From contig NZ_AQXI01000001.1 of NCBI RefSeq assembly GCF_000376445.1, positions 1,768,962-1,832,961 on the forward strand: a DNA stretch of 64,000 nt, in the 5' to 3' direction. Below, one piece after another: positions 16,399 through 26,705 of this stretch. Source of the DNA: Haladaptatus paucihalophilus DX253 (GTDB lineage Archaea; Halobacteriota; Halobacteria; Halobacteriales; Haladaptataceae). Below the pieces are notes generated by a model. It saw only the letters and a program-made list of their open reading frames with translations, did not search any database and was not told the origin of the DNA. Position 1 is the first letter of the stretch. Every line of letters starts with the position of its first letter. Position numbers and translations under genes: made by a program.

Positions 16399-17060
16399 GC
16401 GCGTCAACCCTCCTGCCGACGGTCGCGTTCGCCGCGAGCGCGGGAATTGCCACGTTCTTTGCGCCGTGTGCGTTTCCGTTGCTTCCCGGGTACATCGGCT
16501 ACTACCTGCAACATCAGGACGACGAAACGGTTTCGTCTGCACTCTTACCCGCCGCCGGTGCCGCGGTCGGGGCGCTCGCCACTCTCGGTGCGGTCGGCGT
16601 CGCCGTCTTCGTGGCTGGACAGGAACTCGTTCGGTACCTCCAGTGGTTCGAACCGCTGGCGGGCGTCGTCCTGCTCGTCGTCGGACTGCTCGTCGTCGCG
16701 GGCAAACGACCGACGGTTCGCGTTCCGCTCCCGGAACGCCCCGCGTCGACCACCGGATTCGTCCTCTTCGGCGGCGGGTACGCGCTCGCCGCGGCGGGCT
16801 GTGTCGCACCGGTCTTCCTCGGCGTCGTCGCCCAGACGCTCACGCTCCCGCTCTCGGGCCGCATCCTCTCGTTCGGAAGCTACGCGCTGGGCGTCGTGAT
16901 TCCCTTGAGCGGCGTGACGCTACTGATGGCGGCGGGCGTCGATTGGTGGCGCGAACTGGGCAGGTATTCGTACGCCTTGGAACGCGTCGCGGGCGGGCTA
17001 ATGATACTGGCCGGTATCGGGCAGTTGTATCTCTCGTTCGTCGTTCTCGACGCGTTCTGA
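16395..17060 (+). CDS. CcdA/DsbD-family membrane thiol transporter
   Basis: 221 residues, ATG overlapping the TlpA-like stop. Six membrane helices with the two redox cysteines of the family: C25 in FFAPCAFPLLPGY and C136 in AAAGCVAPVFLG. CcdA-type proteins carry reducing equivalents from cytoplasmic thioredoxin across the membrane to exported thioredoxin-fold proteins. With the two preceding genes this is a compact cytochrome/CuA maturation module. Confidence 0.92.
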   Translation: MSASTLLPTVAFAASAGIATFFAPCAFPLLPGYIGYYLQHQDDETVSSALLPAAGAAVGALATLGAVGVAVFVAGQELVRYLQWFEPLAGVVLLVVGLLVVAGKRPTVRVPLPERPASTTGFVLFGGGYALAAAGCVAPVFLGVVAQTLTLPLSGRILSFGSYALGVVIPLSGVTLLMAAGVDWWRELGRYSYALERVAGGLMILAGIGQLYLSFVVLDAF

Positions 17061-17264
17061 CCGAACCGAGTTGGTCGTGAGAGCTACCACGGATTTTGCG
17101 GTGGGAAGTCAGCGCTCGCATCAGTATCGAAATCCTTGTTTCCGAACTCGACCGATTTCATATCGCAATATGCGATTTATTTTTGCTACGGTGACCGTTC
17201 TACCGTGACTACCGGAATTACGTGGGCCGTCGGTTTCGGCTACCGAACGGTTCCGGAGGCCCCG

Positions 17265-18050
17265 TTATTCGATTCGTTTTCGAATCCGCTCGACAGCGGC
17301 CACGAATTCCCGATCCGTTCGCTCACGCGGCCGTTCCATGTCCACGTCGATAGTCGTGACGACGTGTCCGGGATTGCGACCGAACACGACGATTCGGTCG
17401 GCGAGGGTGACGGCCTCTTCGATTTCGTGCGTAACGAACAGCACTGTCTTTCCGGTTCGTTGCCAGATGTCGAGCAATTCGTGCTGTAGCCGGTCCCGCG
17501 TCTGTGCGTCGATGCTTCCGAACGGCTCGTCCATGAGGAGAATTTCCGGATCCACGGCGAGCGCGCGGGCGACGGCGACGCGCTGTTTCATGCCCCCGGA
17601 CAAGTCCTTCGGGTGGGCGTCTTCGAAGCCGGTCAGTCCGACCAAATCGACGAGTTCCTCGACCCGCGACGTACAGTCCGAGCACTCACAGGCGGGGCGG
17701 TCCAGACCGAATCGAACGTTCCCCTCGACCGTCTTCCACGGGAAGAGATTGTACTCCTGAAAGACCATTCCCCGGTCGATTCCCGGACCGGTGACCCGAG
17801 CGCCGGACACGAAAATTTCGCCGTCGGTCGGGGATTCGAGTCCGGCGACGAGGCGGAAAAGCGTCGTCTTTCCGCACCCAGAGGGTCCGACGAGGCAGAC
17901 GAACTCCCCGTCCGCGACCGTCAGTGATACGTCTCGAAGCGCCTGGACGGTCGTACGAGCATCGTACCGTTTCGAAACACCATCGACCTCGATGACGGGT
18001 GCGTTCGTCTTCGACTCGTAGCCCTCGTTCAAGGACGCCACGCGAACCAC
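17265..18050 (-). CDS. ABC importer ATP-binding protein, sulfonate/nitrate type
   Basis: 261 residues. Walker [10 protein letters not shown] at 55-63, Q-loop FQEYNLFPW, signature [15 protein letters not shown], Walker [17 protein letters not shown], switch VTHEIEEAV; the FQxxxLFPW loop is typical of SsuB/TauB/NrtD. Odd feature: a cysteine cluster ACECSDC (C121, C123, C126) sits in the helical domain where relatives have a basic spacer; this could bind metal or respond to redox state. It overlaps the permease gene by 22 bases and is the last gene of the operon. Confidence 0.9.
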   Translation of the reverse strand: MVRVASLNEGYESKTNAPVIEVDGVSKRYDARTTVQALRDVSLTVADGEFVCLVGPSGCGKTTLFRLVAGLESPTDGEIFVSGARVTGPGIDRGMVFQEYNLFPWKTVEGNVRFGLDRPACECSDCTSRVEELVDLVGLTGFEDAHPKDLSGGMKQRVAVARALAVDPEILLMDEPFGSIDAQTRDRLQHELLDIWQRTGKTVLFVTHEIEEAVTLADRIVVFGRNPGHVVTTIDVDMERPRERTDREFVAAVERIRKRIE

Positions 18051-18871
18051 CTCGTTTCGACCATCGCGTACGCCGAGTCAACGCAAATGTAGACGGCACT
18101 GATCAGGAGCATGTAGGCCATGCTTCGCGCCATGTCGAGGTTGTTGGACGCGTTGATAATCTCGTAGCCGACGCCGGGCGCGCCGAACAGCTCCGCGCCG
18201 ACGACGATCATGAGACAGCGACCAATACTCGTTCGAAAGCCGTTGACCATCGACGGCGACGCGGCGGGGAGGACCACGTGACGGAGCATCCCCAAGTGCG
18301 TGCGAACGCCGAGGCTGGTTGCGACTTCCTTGTAGCCGTCGCGGACGCCGTGAACGCCCGAGTACGCGCCGTAATAGTTGATCCACAGCGCGCCGATTGC
18401 GACGATGAACGCCGCACCGGCGTGGCCGATGCCGAACCAGACGATAGCGAAGGCTATCCACGCGAGTTCGGGAATCGGACGAAGCACGCGGATGGCGGGG
18501 GTCACGGTCGCGTCGATGCGACGGGAGTAGCCGACTAACAGGCCGACCGCGTTTCCGACGAACGCACCGATAACCAAGCCGGGGACGAGATGGAGCGACG
18601 TCTGAGCGAGCCGCGTCAGTGCGCGCGGAAGCTCGACGGGGACGCCAACGACCGGGAGGACGAACGGCGCGCTAGTGGTGAACTCGGCTCCGAGTGCGGA
18701 CAGGACCGGAAGCGGCCCCGGGAGGAGATATTCCGGATGAACGAGCGTCGCCAGCGCGGACCAAACGCCGAGGAAACAGGCGATGCCCAGCGTACCCGCC
18801 ACGGTTCGATCGATATCCGTCGAGTCGGCGGTTCGGCCCGGAGTACGGGACAGTTTCGTTTCGAGGCTCAT
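18029..18871 (-). CDS. ABC importer permease, SsuC/TauC type
   Basis: 280 residues with an N-terminal cytoplasmic stretch and about six membrane helices. The EAA loop is visible as [35 protein letters not shown], split here by sense only, and [14 protein letters not shown] follows, as in sulfonate/nitrate/taurine permeases. It forms the channel dimer of the importer with the ATPase and lipoprotein on each side. Start ATG overlaps the stop of the binding-protein gene by 4 bases. Confidence 0.9.
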   Translation of the reverse strand: MSLETKLSRTPGRTADSTDIDRTVAGTLGIACFLGVWSALATLVHPEYLLPGPLPVLSALGAEFTTSAPFVLPVVGVPVELPRALTRLAQTSLHLVPGLVIGAFVGNAVGLLVGYSRRIDATVTPAIRVLRPIPELAWIAFAIVWFGIGHAGAAFIVAIGALWINYYGAYSGVHGVRDGYKEVATSLGVRTHLGMLRHVVLPAASPSMVNGFRTSIGRCLMIVVGAELFGAPGVGYEIINASNNLDMARSMAYMLLISAVYICVDSAYAMVETRWFAWRP

Positions 18872-19872
18872 GCCACATCCTCGTACACCGAAACGTCGAA
18901 CAGTTCGTCCGCACTCATCTCCCCGCCGATGTTGCCGACTTCGGCGACAAATTTCGACATCGTTTCGGACTGTGACGCGATATCGTTCGGATTCGAGAGG
19001 AAATCCGACGCCTTCGAACCCATGGCACGCTCGGCGAGGTCTTCATCGAGGTCGAGAACGGTCGCGGCGTCCGCCGCCGCCCCCATCGGGTCGTCGTGAA
19101 CCGCGTTCGTTGCCCGAACGTGTCCGTCCACGAACTGCCGCTTCAACGAGTCCGAAATCGTGTTCGAAACGAACGCGACGGTGACGGGATGGTCCGGAAG
19201 AACGGTTCCGGACCACTCTATCTCCCGATACCCGTCGAGTTGCTCGACGAGAGTCGCGTACGGCTCTTGAACGGTCGTGCCAACGATGTCACCCGATTGC
19301 GCCGCCTGTGGAGCCTTCGCGGGCGGCACTTTCGGCTTGTTGATCACGTTTGCCGTCTCACCGGCTTCGAGGTGCTCTTCGAGCCAATATCGGGTGAGGA
19401 TATCGGGAACGGAACCGTCGGGTGCGGTCCCCCAGACCGGTTTCGAACCGCGGTCGTCCCTGTACGACTGGAAGGCTCCGTTCCCTTCCTCGTCGTAGCG
19501 GTCCGCGAAGTCGTCGGTTGCAACCATCTTGAATCCGTTCCGCGAGTTCGCCACGAGGATGTCCGCGTCCACACCCTTGTCGGTCAGGACCATCGCGGGC
19601 GTGATGCCGAAGAGACCGACGTCGATGTCGCCAGCGGCGAACGCCTTGACGGCGGCGGGGCCGGACGAAAACTTCGTCGTCGAGAGCTTCACGTCGAGTT
19701 CGTCGTAATACCCGCGTTCGCTCATCACGAAGTGTTGGATGTTCGAATAAATCGGAACCCACCCGACGTGGAGGGATTCCGTCTTACCGCTCCCTCCGAG
19801 GGTACAACCCGCGAGCCCCGCCATTCCCGCTCCCGTCGCTGCCAACAGTCCGCGTCGTGATATCGTGTCCAT
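18868..19872 (-). CDS. ABC importer substrate-binding lipoprotein, SsuA/TauA type
   Basis: 334 residues. Signal MDTISRRGLLAATG with a lipobox at C23 (GLAGC) gives a Tat-exported lipoprotein. The body has the NMT1/SsuA-like two-lobed fold: GWVPIYSNIQHFVMSE, AFAAGDIDVGLFGITPA, IVGTTVQEPYATLVEQL. This family captures sulfonates, nitrate, bicarbonate or pyrimidine precursors; the ligand here is not clear. First gene of a three-gene importer operon. An inverted repeat at 19891-19914 lies just upstream of the start. Confidence 0.88.
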   Translation of the reverse strand: MDTISRRGLLAATGAGMAGLAGCTLGGSGKTESLHVGWVPIYSNIQHFVMSERGYYDELDVKLSTTKFSSGPAAVKAFAAGDIDVGLFGITPAMVLTDKGVDADILVANSRNGFKMVATDDFADRYDEEGNGAFQSYRDDRGSKPVWGTAPDGSVPDILTRYWLEEHLEAGETANVINKPKVPPAKAPQAAQSGDIVGTTVQEPYATLVEQLDGYREIEWSGTVLPDHPVTVAFVSNTISDSLKRQFVDGHVRATNAVHDDPMGAAADAATVLDLDEDLAERAMGSKASDFLSNPNDIASQSETMSKFVAEVGNIGGEMSADELFDVSVYEDVA

Positions 19873-19890
19873 GCCGGTTTAACAATCTAG

Positions 19891-19914
19891 AACAACTAGT
19901 TAATAGGAGTTGTT
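19891..19914 (-). promoter_or_regulatory. Inverted repeat before the importer operon
   Basis: AACAACT, a 10-base spacer and AGTTGTT form a perfect 7-bp inverted repeat about 20-40 bases before the binding-protein start at 19872. Its location overlaps the expected core promoter, so a repressor binding here could block transcription. The regulator is unknown. Confidence 0.5.
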
Positions 19915-20047
19915 ATTCTATACTCTGCATTTATTAACCCGTTCGCGCTACCGGTACTCCGTGCTGTTGATGCGAGCAGACGAATATCGGAGATGTCGCT
20001 CCGGAGTTCGGAAAATGCAAAAACGAGGAGAGTTCAGAAGTCGAAAT

Positions 20048-22819
20048 TCAAGCGTTCTCGACTTGCTTGAGCACGTCGGGCGCGCTCTCCAACGCCTCGT
20101 CCAGTTTGTCGGCGTCGGGACCGCCGCCCTGGGCGAAGTCGGCGGGGCCGCCGCCGCCACCGCCGACGAAGGAGGCGAGTTCGCCGACGACCGACCCGGC
20201 GTTCACCGACGAGCCGTCCGGGATGGCGACGACGAACTGCGCGCCGTCGGCACCGCTGCCGATGACGGCGATTTTACCGTCCTCGGCCATGGCGTTGGCC
20301 GTGGCGCGGAGTTCCTCCATGTCGGTGTCGATGCGCTGGATGACGGCGGTCGTGTCGCCGACTTCGATTTCCTCGCCGCCGCCCGCACCGCTGGCGCGGG
20401 CCTCGGCGAGTTGCTCTTTGAGGTCCTCTATCTGCTTGCCGCGGGCCTTCCACTCTTCGAAGAAGCGGTCGGCCGTTTCCGGAACCTCCGACGGCGAAAC
20501 GTCGAGGGTGTCGGCGGCGGCACCGAGATAGTCCTCGGTCTCCTGTGTCGCCTCGATGGCGGCGTCACCGGCGGCGAAGGTGAGACGTTCCACGCCGTCC
20601 TGCACGCGCTCGGTGTTGAGGAGTTTGATACAGCCGACGTCACCGGTTCGGCGGACGTGAGTGCCACCGCAGGCCTGCACGTCCTCGGCGACGTGGATGA
20701 GTCGGATGTTCGTCCCGGCGGGAATCCCACCCTGATAGAGGTCGAAGCCGAACTCCTCCTCGGCCTCGTGGCGGTTGGGCCACTCCTGCTGGACCGTCGT
20801 GTTCTCCATGACGATTTCGTTGGCCAGCAGTTCGATTTGCTTCGCCGTCTCGCGGTCGATGCGCTCGTAGTGGCGCACGTCGATGCGCGAACTGTCGGTT
20901 CCCTTCTGGGCACCTGCCTGCCGAATGTGGTCGCCGAGAATCTGGCGCGCCGCGTGGACGACGATGTGGGTCGCCGTGTGGTGGCGCATCAGGCGACGGC
21001 GACGCTGAGCGTCTATCTGTCCGCGGACGATGGAGCCCTTATCGACGGGGTCGTCGGTGTGGTGGAGCACCACGCCGTCGTCGATTTGGGTGTCCGTGAC
21101 CTTCACCGTCTTCTCGTCGGTCGAGAGCGTTCCGTGGTCGCCGGGTTGGCCACCGCCCTCCGGGTAGAACATCGTCTGGTCGAGCACGACGTCGTAGCCC
21201 TCCTCGCGGTCGAACACGTCGAGGACGACGGCTTCGAAATCGGTCCGGTACTGGTCCTCGTAGTAGAGGCGTTCGGTCTTGGGGAGGTCGGTGAAACGGT
21301 CGTCCTCGGATTCCTCCTCCTCGAACGCCTGTCCGCCGTCGTGGCGCTCGGCGACGAGGCTGTAGAAGTCGTCCGGGACCGACACCGAGGCACCGAACTC
21401 GTCGGCGATTTCCTCGACCATATCGGGCTGTAGGCCGTGCGAGTCGTACAACTCGACGAGCGTCTCGGTCGGGATGGGTTTGCCTTCCTCGGCGTGTCGC
21501 TTGGCGAGGCGACGAACCCGGCGGCCGCCCTGTTCGAGCGTCTCGCGGTACTTTTCGACCTCCGTCCGAACGATGTCGCGGATGGTGTCGCGGTTCTCGT
21601 AGCCGAGGCGTTCGGCCTGCATGTCCACGAGTTCGTCCAGCGGCGCATCGACGCCGACGGTATCACAGAGGCGCTTCGTCCGGCGGAGCACCATGCGGGC
21701 GAGATAGCCGGTGGCGACGTTGCTCGGGACGATGCCGTCGCCGAACATGTAGGCGAGGGCCCTGCTGTGGTCGGCGATGGCGTAGATGGTTTCGAGCGGC
21801 TCCATCAGTTCGACGAGTTCCGTCGTCGAGACGCCGACCTTCTCCGCGATGTTGTCGCGGGCGGCGTCCATGTCCTCGGCCTCGTCGATGTCCATGTGAC
21901 CCGCGAGCTTCGCGGCGCGGTGGACGAGTTCCTCTTCCTCCTCGGAGAGATTTATGTCGGCGTTCTCCTTGAGGAAGGCGATCATGTCGGGATAGACGGC
22001 CTCGTAGACGGTCGGGGTTCCCTGACTCATCCACGTCCAGCGTTCCAGGCCGTACCCGGTGTCCACGATGTACGTGTCCATCGGGCTGTACCGGTTGCCG
22101 TCCTTCATCTCGTACTCGCCGTCGGGGTCCTGCTCCATCGACATGAAGACGAGGGTGGCGAGTTCCGCACCCTTGTAGATGACTTCGATAGCGGGGCCGG
22201 CGTTGCCGCCGCCGACCCACGGGTCCTCGATGTAGGTGATTTCGTCCAAGTCCGCGCCGACGGACTCGAACAGTTGGTCGCAGTAAGCCACGGTTTCGTC
22301 CTTCCAGTAGACTTCGCCGTCGTAGGCGTACTCCTCCTCGGCGTCCTCGCGGACGTTGAAGGCGTGATGGGCCATCATCTCGAAGGCCATCGTGTGCCGT
22401 CCCGTCTTGCCAACGTTGTCGATGTCCTGCATGCGGATGCAGGGTTGGCTGATGGTCAGCGGGTTGGCCGGTGGCGGCGTCTTCCCGCTGGTGACGAGGG
22501 GCTGGAAGTCGTAGATGGATGCCTGTGTCAGTAGCACGTCGTCACGCCAGCGATTCGCCGCGACCGGGTAGGGGTCGATTCGTTCGTGGTCGTGTTCCTC
22601 GAAGAACGAGAGGAACACCTCCCGCATCTCCGATAGGGAATACTCCTCCTCGAAGCCGGGGTCGTCGATGAACCCGTACTCCGCACACGGCGGTTCCCCG
22701 CACGTCTGTCGGTCGTGGTCGCGCGTCCAGAAGTGCGCTCCACACTCGGAGCACTCTTTTCGCACGAAGTCGTTTTCCTCGAAATAATCGAGGCGATACT
22801 CCTCCTCGAGTTCGCTCAT
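20048..22819 (-). CDS. alaS: Alanyl-tRNA synthetase
   Basis: 923 residues from [13 protein letters not shown]; a start 16 codons upstream is less likely because the TATA-like GTTTTACGC at 22845-22853 then lies at proper leaderless distance. Archaeal-type AlaRS: N-terminal zinc-binding insertion ([20 protein letters not shown]), class II aminoacylation core, then the editing domain with zinc ligands in [12 protein letters not shown] and [10 protein letters not shown], and a C-terminal domain with a Gly-rich [14 protein letters not shown] end. It charges tRNA-Ala in the cytoplasm. Full length for archaea. Confidence 0.97.
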   Translation of the reverse strand: MSELEEEYRLDYFEENDFVRKECSECGAHFWTRDHDRQTCGEPPCAEYGFIDDPGFEEEYSLSEMREVFLSFFEEHDHERIDPYPVAANRWRDDVLLTQASIYDFQPLVTSGKTPPPANPLTISQPCIRMQDIDNVGKTGRHTMAFEMMAHHAFNVREDAEEEYAYDGEVYWKDETVAYCDQLFESVGADLDEITYIEDPWVGGGNAGPAIEVIYKGAELATLVFMSMEQDPDGEYEMKDGNRYSPMDTYIVDTGYGLERWTWMSQGTPTVYEAVYPDMIAFLKENADINLSEEEEELVHRAAKLAGHMDIDEAEDMDAARDNIAEKVGVSTTELVELMEPLETIYAIADHSRALAYMFGDGIVPSNVATGYLARMVLRRTKRLCDTVGVDAPLDELVDMQAERLGYENRDTIRDIVRTEVEKYRETLEQGGRRVRRLAKRHAEEGKPIPTETLVELYDSHGLQPDMVEEIADEFGASVSVPDDFYSLVAERHDGGQAFEEEESEDDRFTDLPKTERLYYEDQYRTDFEAVVLDVFDREEGYDVVLDQTMFYPEGGGQPGDHGTLSTDEKTVKVTDTQIDDGVVLHHTDDPVDKGSIVRGQIDAQRRRRLMRHHTATHIVVHAARQILGDHIRQAGAQKGTDSSRIDVRHYERIDRETAKQIELLANEIVMENTTVQQEWPNRHEAEEEFGFDLYQGGIPAGTNIRLIHVAEDVQACGGTHVRRTGDVGCIKLLNTERVQDGVERLTFAAGDAAIEATQETEDYLGAAADTLDVSPSEVPETADRFFEEWKARGKQIEDLKEQLAEARASGAGGGEEIEVGDTTAVIQRIDTDMEELRATANAMAEDGKIAVIGSGADGAQFVVAIPDGSSVNAGSVVGELASFVGGGGGGPADFAQGGGPDADKLDEALESAPDVLKQVENA

Positions 22820-22972
22820 TCTTGGTAGTTTGTCACCCATCGGTGCGTAAAACAGTTCCGCAAGCACGTTCAGGCCGGGCGAGACATCCGTCAGAAGCGG
22901 GGAACGCGTCCGTCGTCGCTCCGAACCCGCGAGGGAAGCGATGCCGGGGAACGGGCGAAAGAGTCGAACGGG

Positions 22973-24664
22973 TCAGAACAGTTCGCCGACGGACTCGAAG
23001 ACGGCGAAGCCCGAATCGTCGGCGTCGAGCGCGTACGATTCGAACCGTCGAACCGAGTAGCGGTAGGCGGCCGGAGGCGCGACGACGCCGAGGAGCACCG
23101 CGATGAGGCCGCCGATGAGGCGGACCGTGGGCGGCGAAATCGCCACGGCGTACCCGAGGAATCCCGTGATGAACTCGAACATGCTCGAAACGCCCGCCGC
23201 CGTGCCGGGCGTGATGGCGGTGACGGCACCGCCGTAGCCGAGGAGCACCACGAGCGAGTACGTCGCGAACGCCGTCTTGCTCGGGACGACGGCCGTCCGA
23301 CTCTTGGTGACGTTGACTTCGCCGAACCGCGGGAACATGGTCCCGATTCCGATGGCGACGACCGCCCCCGCGAGTCCGAGGAGGGCGCTCAGACCGGTCA
23401 AGGAAAGCCACCTCGTCAGTTCGAGGGGGCTCAAAAATCCGGTAATCGCGGTGGCGAGGACGACGATGGGAAGACCGACGACGGTCACGGCGAGAACGTG
23501 TCCCTTGACGAACTCCCTGCCGCGGATGGACGAGATGAGCGTTACCGGCAGCATCGAACCTTCGTCGCCGAGGGGGTTCAGCGTCGCGCCGCCCATGGCC
23601 CACGCGCCGTACAGCGAGACGACGACCGGTAACGATTCGGTGACGTGACCCGCCTGGACCGCCTCCTGAATCGGACCGGAGACGAGAAACACCGGGTACA
23701 CGACGTAGAGGAGTCGAATCGGCGAGCGTTTCGTTCGCCGCCAGACGTTGGCGACCACGGAGCGCGTCGGTTTGGACGCGATGGCCGCGAGGAAGTCGGC
23801 GTTCGACTCGCTGGAGTCGTACTGTTTGTTTTCGGGTTGCACCCGGTCGCCGTACCAGAGTCGCGTCGCCAACCGAACGTCGAGCGCGAACAGGACCGGC
23901 AGGCCGACGACGACGAGGGCGACCGCGCCGCCGAGCCGCGCGAGCGACGGCGACGTGCCGGGTATTCCGAGAACGAGCACGTCGCCGAGCCACGCGGTCG
24001 GGGCGTTCTGCAACACCTCGGCGAGCGAGGCCATGACCGTCCCGAGCGCGTTGCTCATGACCGCGGCCATGTAGATGCCGAACGCGAGCACCGCGAGGAC
24101 GGATTTGTACTGGGCGAGGAGTTCCGACCGTTCGAGCGCGATTTTGATGAGCAGGCCGAGAATGTGACCAGCGAGAAGGGCCGTCGTGACGAGTCCGAGC
24201 AGGGCGAGGACGACGGTAACGAGCGGGAGCGGCGTGCCGAGGGAGAGACTCAACGCCGCGGTTATCGACAGCAGCGGTATCGCCGCGATGGAGACCACGC
24301 GGGCGAGTTCCGCGCCGAGCAGTCCGCCAACCACGTCGCGGGCGGGAACGGTCGTCAACATGCCCGCTTCCTGGTCGATACGGCCTGTTTTGCCGATGAC
24401 GCGCGAGGCTATCATCACGGTGACCATGAGCCACGAGACGGCGATACCGCCGCGCGCACCCACCAACAGCGGGAGGTCCGTCGTGGCGAGTTCGCCGCCG
24501 AATTTGTACGCGAGGTACGAACCGGCGACGGTCGGAACGCCGATGAAGATGAGGGAGAACAGCCCGAAGGCGAGCATCTGAATCGGCTTCTTTCCGATGG
24601 CACGGACGCTCCGGCGGTACTCCATGCGGGCGATTCGAACGCTCCGCCCGGGGCTCCAGTTCAT
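22973..24664 (-). CDS. ABC-2 family permease, large
   Basis: 563 residues with about twelve hydrophobic helices, including FGLFSLIFIGVPTVAGSYLAY, IPLLSITAALSLSLGTPLP and VAISPPTVRLIGGLIAVLLGV. Basic N-terminus RSVRIARMEYRRSVRAIGKKP is cytoplasmic. It pairs with the ATPase gene upstream in the same operon; the start overlaps that gene's stop by 4 bases. Such haloarchaeal permeases are of unknown substrate. The length suggests an internally duplicated ABC-2 fold. Confidence 0.82.
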   Translation of the reverse strand: MNWSPGRSVRIARMEYRRSVRAIGKKPIQMLAFGLFSLIFIGVPTVAGSYLAYKFGGELATTDLPLLVGARGGIAVSWLMVTVMIASRVIGKTGRIDQEAGMLTTVPARDVVGGLLGAELARVVSIAAIPLLSITAALSLSLGTPLPLVTVVLALLGLVTTALLAGHILGLLIKIALERSELLAQYKSVLAVLAFGIYMAAVMSNALGTVMASLAEVLQNAPTAWLGDVLVLGIPGTSPSLARLGGAVALVVVGLPVLFALDVRLATRLWYGDRVQPENKQYDSSESNADFLAAIASKPTRSVVANVWRRTKRSPIRLLYVVYPVFLVSGPIQEAVQAGHVTESLPVVVSLYGAWAMGGATLNPLGDEGSMLPVTLISSIRGREFVKGHVLAVTVVGLPIVVLATAITGFLSPLELTRWLSLTGLSALLGLAGAVVAIGIGTMFPRFGEVNVTKSRTAVVPSKTAFATYSLVVLLGYGGAVTAITPGTAAGVSSMFEFITGFLGYAVAISPPTVRLIGGLIAVLLGVVAPPAAYRYSVRRFESYALDADDSGFAVFESVGELF

Positions 24665-25404
24665 CGTTCCACCGGTGCCGGAGCGGGTTCCTCGCTCGTC
24701 ACGTCGAGGAACACGTCTTCGAGCGTCTGTTCTTTCTCGGCGCGGTGGGTGAGTCGCTCCGGCGAGTCCTCGGCGACGAGCGACCCGTCGTACAGCACGC
24801 CGACGGTATCGGCGAGCTCTTCGACCACGGGGAGGATGTGCGTCGAGAGGAAGACGGTCATGCCGTCGGCGGTGAGTTCGGAGATGAGTTCGCGCACGGT
24901 GCGGGCGGCACGCGGGTCGAGACCCGACGTTGGCTCGTCGAGGAAGACGACGTCGGGTTCGTGAAGGACGGTCTGAATCAGCGCCGTCTTCTGTTTCATC
25001 CCCTTCGAGTAGGTGCCGACGCGCTCGTCCGCGTCGTCGAGGAGGTCGAAGCGACGGAGGAGTGTCTCGATTCGGTCGTCGGCCTCAACGTTACGAAGCC
25101 CGGCGATGTACTGCAACTGCTCGCGGGCCGTGAGTTCGTCGTACAGCGGCGGTTCCTCGGGCATGTAGCCGATGTGCGGAACGACGGCGTCCCGGTCGGC
25201 GATGGAGTGGCCCGCGACGCGTGCGGTGCCGCTCGTCGGCGGCGTCAGCGTCGTCAGCATCCGCATCGTCGTCGTCTTCCCCGCACCGTTCGGGCCGAGG
25301 AAGCCGTAGACGGATTCGGACGGAACGGTCAGTTCGAGGTTCGAAACGACCGTCGTGTCGTCGAATCGCTTCGTCAGTCCGTCCGTCTCGATGGCGGGCC
25401 TCAT
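24661..25404 (-). CDS. ABC transporter ATP-binding protein (ABC-2 exporter)
   Basis: 247 residues from MRPAIETDGLTKRF; a much longer frame upstream crosses the RFC gene antisense space and is spurious. Walker A GPNGAGKTTT, signature YSKGMKQKTALIQ (a natural variant with SKG rather than SGG), Walker B VVFLDEPTSGLDPRAAR, switch STHILPVVEELA. Ends with a DrrA-like EQTLEDVFLDVT tail. It powers the large permease encoded next. Confidence 0.92.
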   Translation of the reverse strand: MRPAIETDGLTKRFDDTTVVSNLELTVPSESVYGFLGPNGAGKTTTMRMLTTLTPPTSGTARVAGHSIADRDAVVPHIGYMPEEPPLYDELTAREQLQYIAGLRNVEADDRIETLLRRFDLLDDADERVGTYSKGMKQKTALIQTVLHEPDVVFLDEPTSGLDPRAARTVRELISELTADGMTVFLSTHILPVVEELADTVGVLYDGSLVAEDSPERLTHRAEKEQTLEDVFLDVTSEEPAPAPVER

Positions 25405-25558
25405 CGACTGCCCTCCGGCCGTTCGAGTTCGAATTGGAGAGCAACGCTCGTGGGGACTGTGCGAACCATACTCCGTGGAGTGTACCGAGACGTAAAAAAT
25501 CCGACTGAAAGGGTCAGCTAGTTTTGTAATAGAAAGGTGACAAGATGGCGACGAGGAA

Positions 25559-26536
25559 TCAGTTATCGAGCGCCAGCGACGCCAGCATCGCTTCGAGTTG
25601 CACGCGCTCGTTCGCACCTTCCGTGATGCGGAAGTCGGCTTCGCCGACGCGTTCGAGGACGCGCACCGCGTCGTCGTCGTCCAAGTCGAACTCCCAAATC
25701 GAGCGGTGGAGTTGGTCGATGATGTCGCCACCGGCCATGCCGCGCTCGGTGAGCAGTTCGTCGAGGATGGAACGGGAACGGGTGAAATCGCCGTCGATGG
25801 CGTGTCGAACCATCTCCTTGATGTCCTCGGGTCGGGCGGTGCTGGTGATGACGAAGACGCTCTCCTCGTCCACCTGCTCGCCCATGACGGCGGCGGCTTG
25901 CAGGGCGTTGATGGCTTTGCGCATGTCGCCGTCGGCGGCGTAGACGAGCGCCTCGATACCGTCGTCGGTGGTTTCGATACCCTCCTCGTCGGCGACGTAC
26001 TGGACGTACCCGGCGACCGCATCGTCGGGAATCGGGCCGAAGCGGAACACCGCACACCGGGACTGGATGGGGTCGATGATTTTCGAGGAGTAGTTGCACG
26101 ACATGATAAAGCGCGTCTTGTCCGAGAACTGCTCCATCGTGCGGCGGAGGGCGGCCTGCGCGTCGCTCGTCAGGGAGTCCGCCTCGTCCAGGAAGATGAT
26201 CTGGAAATCGACCGCTCCGGGGTCGTGGCGGGCGAAGTTCTTGATCTGGTCGCGCACCACGTCGATACCGCGCTCGTCGGAGGCGTTCAGTTCGAGGAAG
26301 TGGCTCTGCCAGCTATCGCCGTACAGTTCCTTGGCGATGGCGACCGCACAGGTCGTCTTCCCGATGCCCGCCTGCCCGGAGAACAGCAGGTTAGGCAGGT
26401 CGTTCCGCTCGATATAGCTTTTCAGTCGAGCCGTGATGTCGTCGTGGCCCGCCACGTCGTCGAGGGTTTGGGGCCGGTACTTCTCGACCCAGATAGTTCC
26501 ACGTCCGGGGACGGTTTCCGCGTCGGCCTCGCTCAT
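25559..26536 (-). CDS. rfcS: Replication factor C small subunit
   Basis: 325 residues, clamp-loader AAA+ ATPase. Marks: [15 protein letters not shown] (RFC box), Walker [12 protein letters not shown], Walker B IIFLDEAD, arginine-finger region [15 protein letters not shown] (SRC motif), and the C-terminal collar helices. It loads the PCNA sliding clamp on DNA together with the large subunit encoded elsewhere. A TATA-like element CTTTAAG near 26561-26569 lies about 27 bases before the ATG, supporting a leaderless transcript. Confidence 0.97.
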   Translation of the reverse strand: MSEADAETVPGRGTIWVEKYRPQTLDDVAGHDDITARLKSYIERNDLPNLLFSGQAGIGKTTCAVAIAKELYGDSWQSHFLELNASDERGIDVVRDQIKNFARHDPGAVDFQIIFLDEADSLTSDAQAALRRTMEQFSDKTRFIMSCNYSSKIIDPIQSRCAVFRFGPIPDDAVAGYVQYVADEEGIETTDDGIEALVYAADGDMRKAINALQAAAVMGEQVDEESVFVITSTARPEDIKEMVRHAIDGDFTRSRSILDELLTERGMAGGDIIDQLHRSIWEFDLDDDDAVRVLERVGEADFRITEGANERVQLEAMLASLALDN

Positions 26537-26705
26537 GGTCCAGCAGAGGCACCTATCGTTCTTAAAGTCCCCGAGACTCCGCGCCCGCGCTTCACGATTT
26601 CCCGTCGGGAGAACGGCCGGTTAGGCCAGCGATTCCGGCGAACAACGCACGATTCTCCGCGACAACGACTCAATTACTATCCTGTCGGACGCCGACAACC
26701 GGCCC

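Noticed and set aside
19910-21433. Long open frame on the plus strand across AlaRS
   Set aside because: Antisense to a certain AlaRS, low-complexity Val/Gly/Leu composition.
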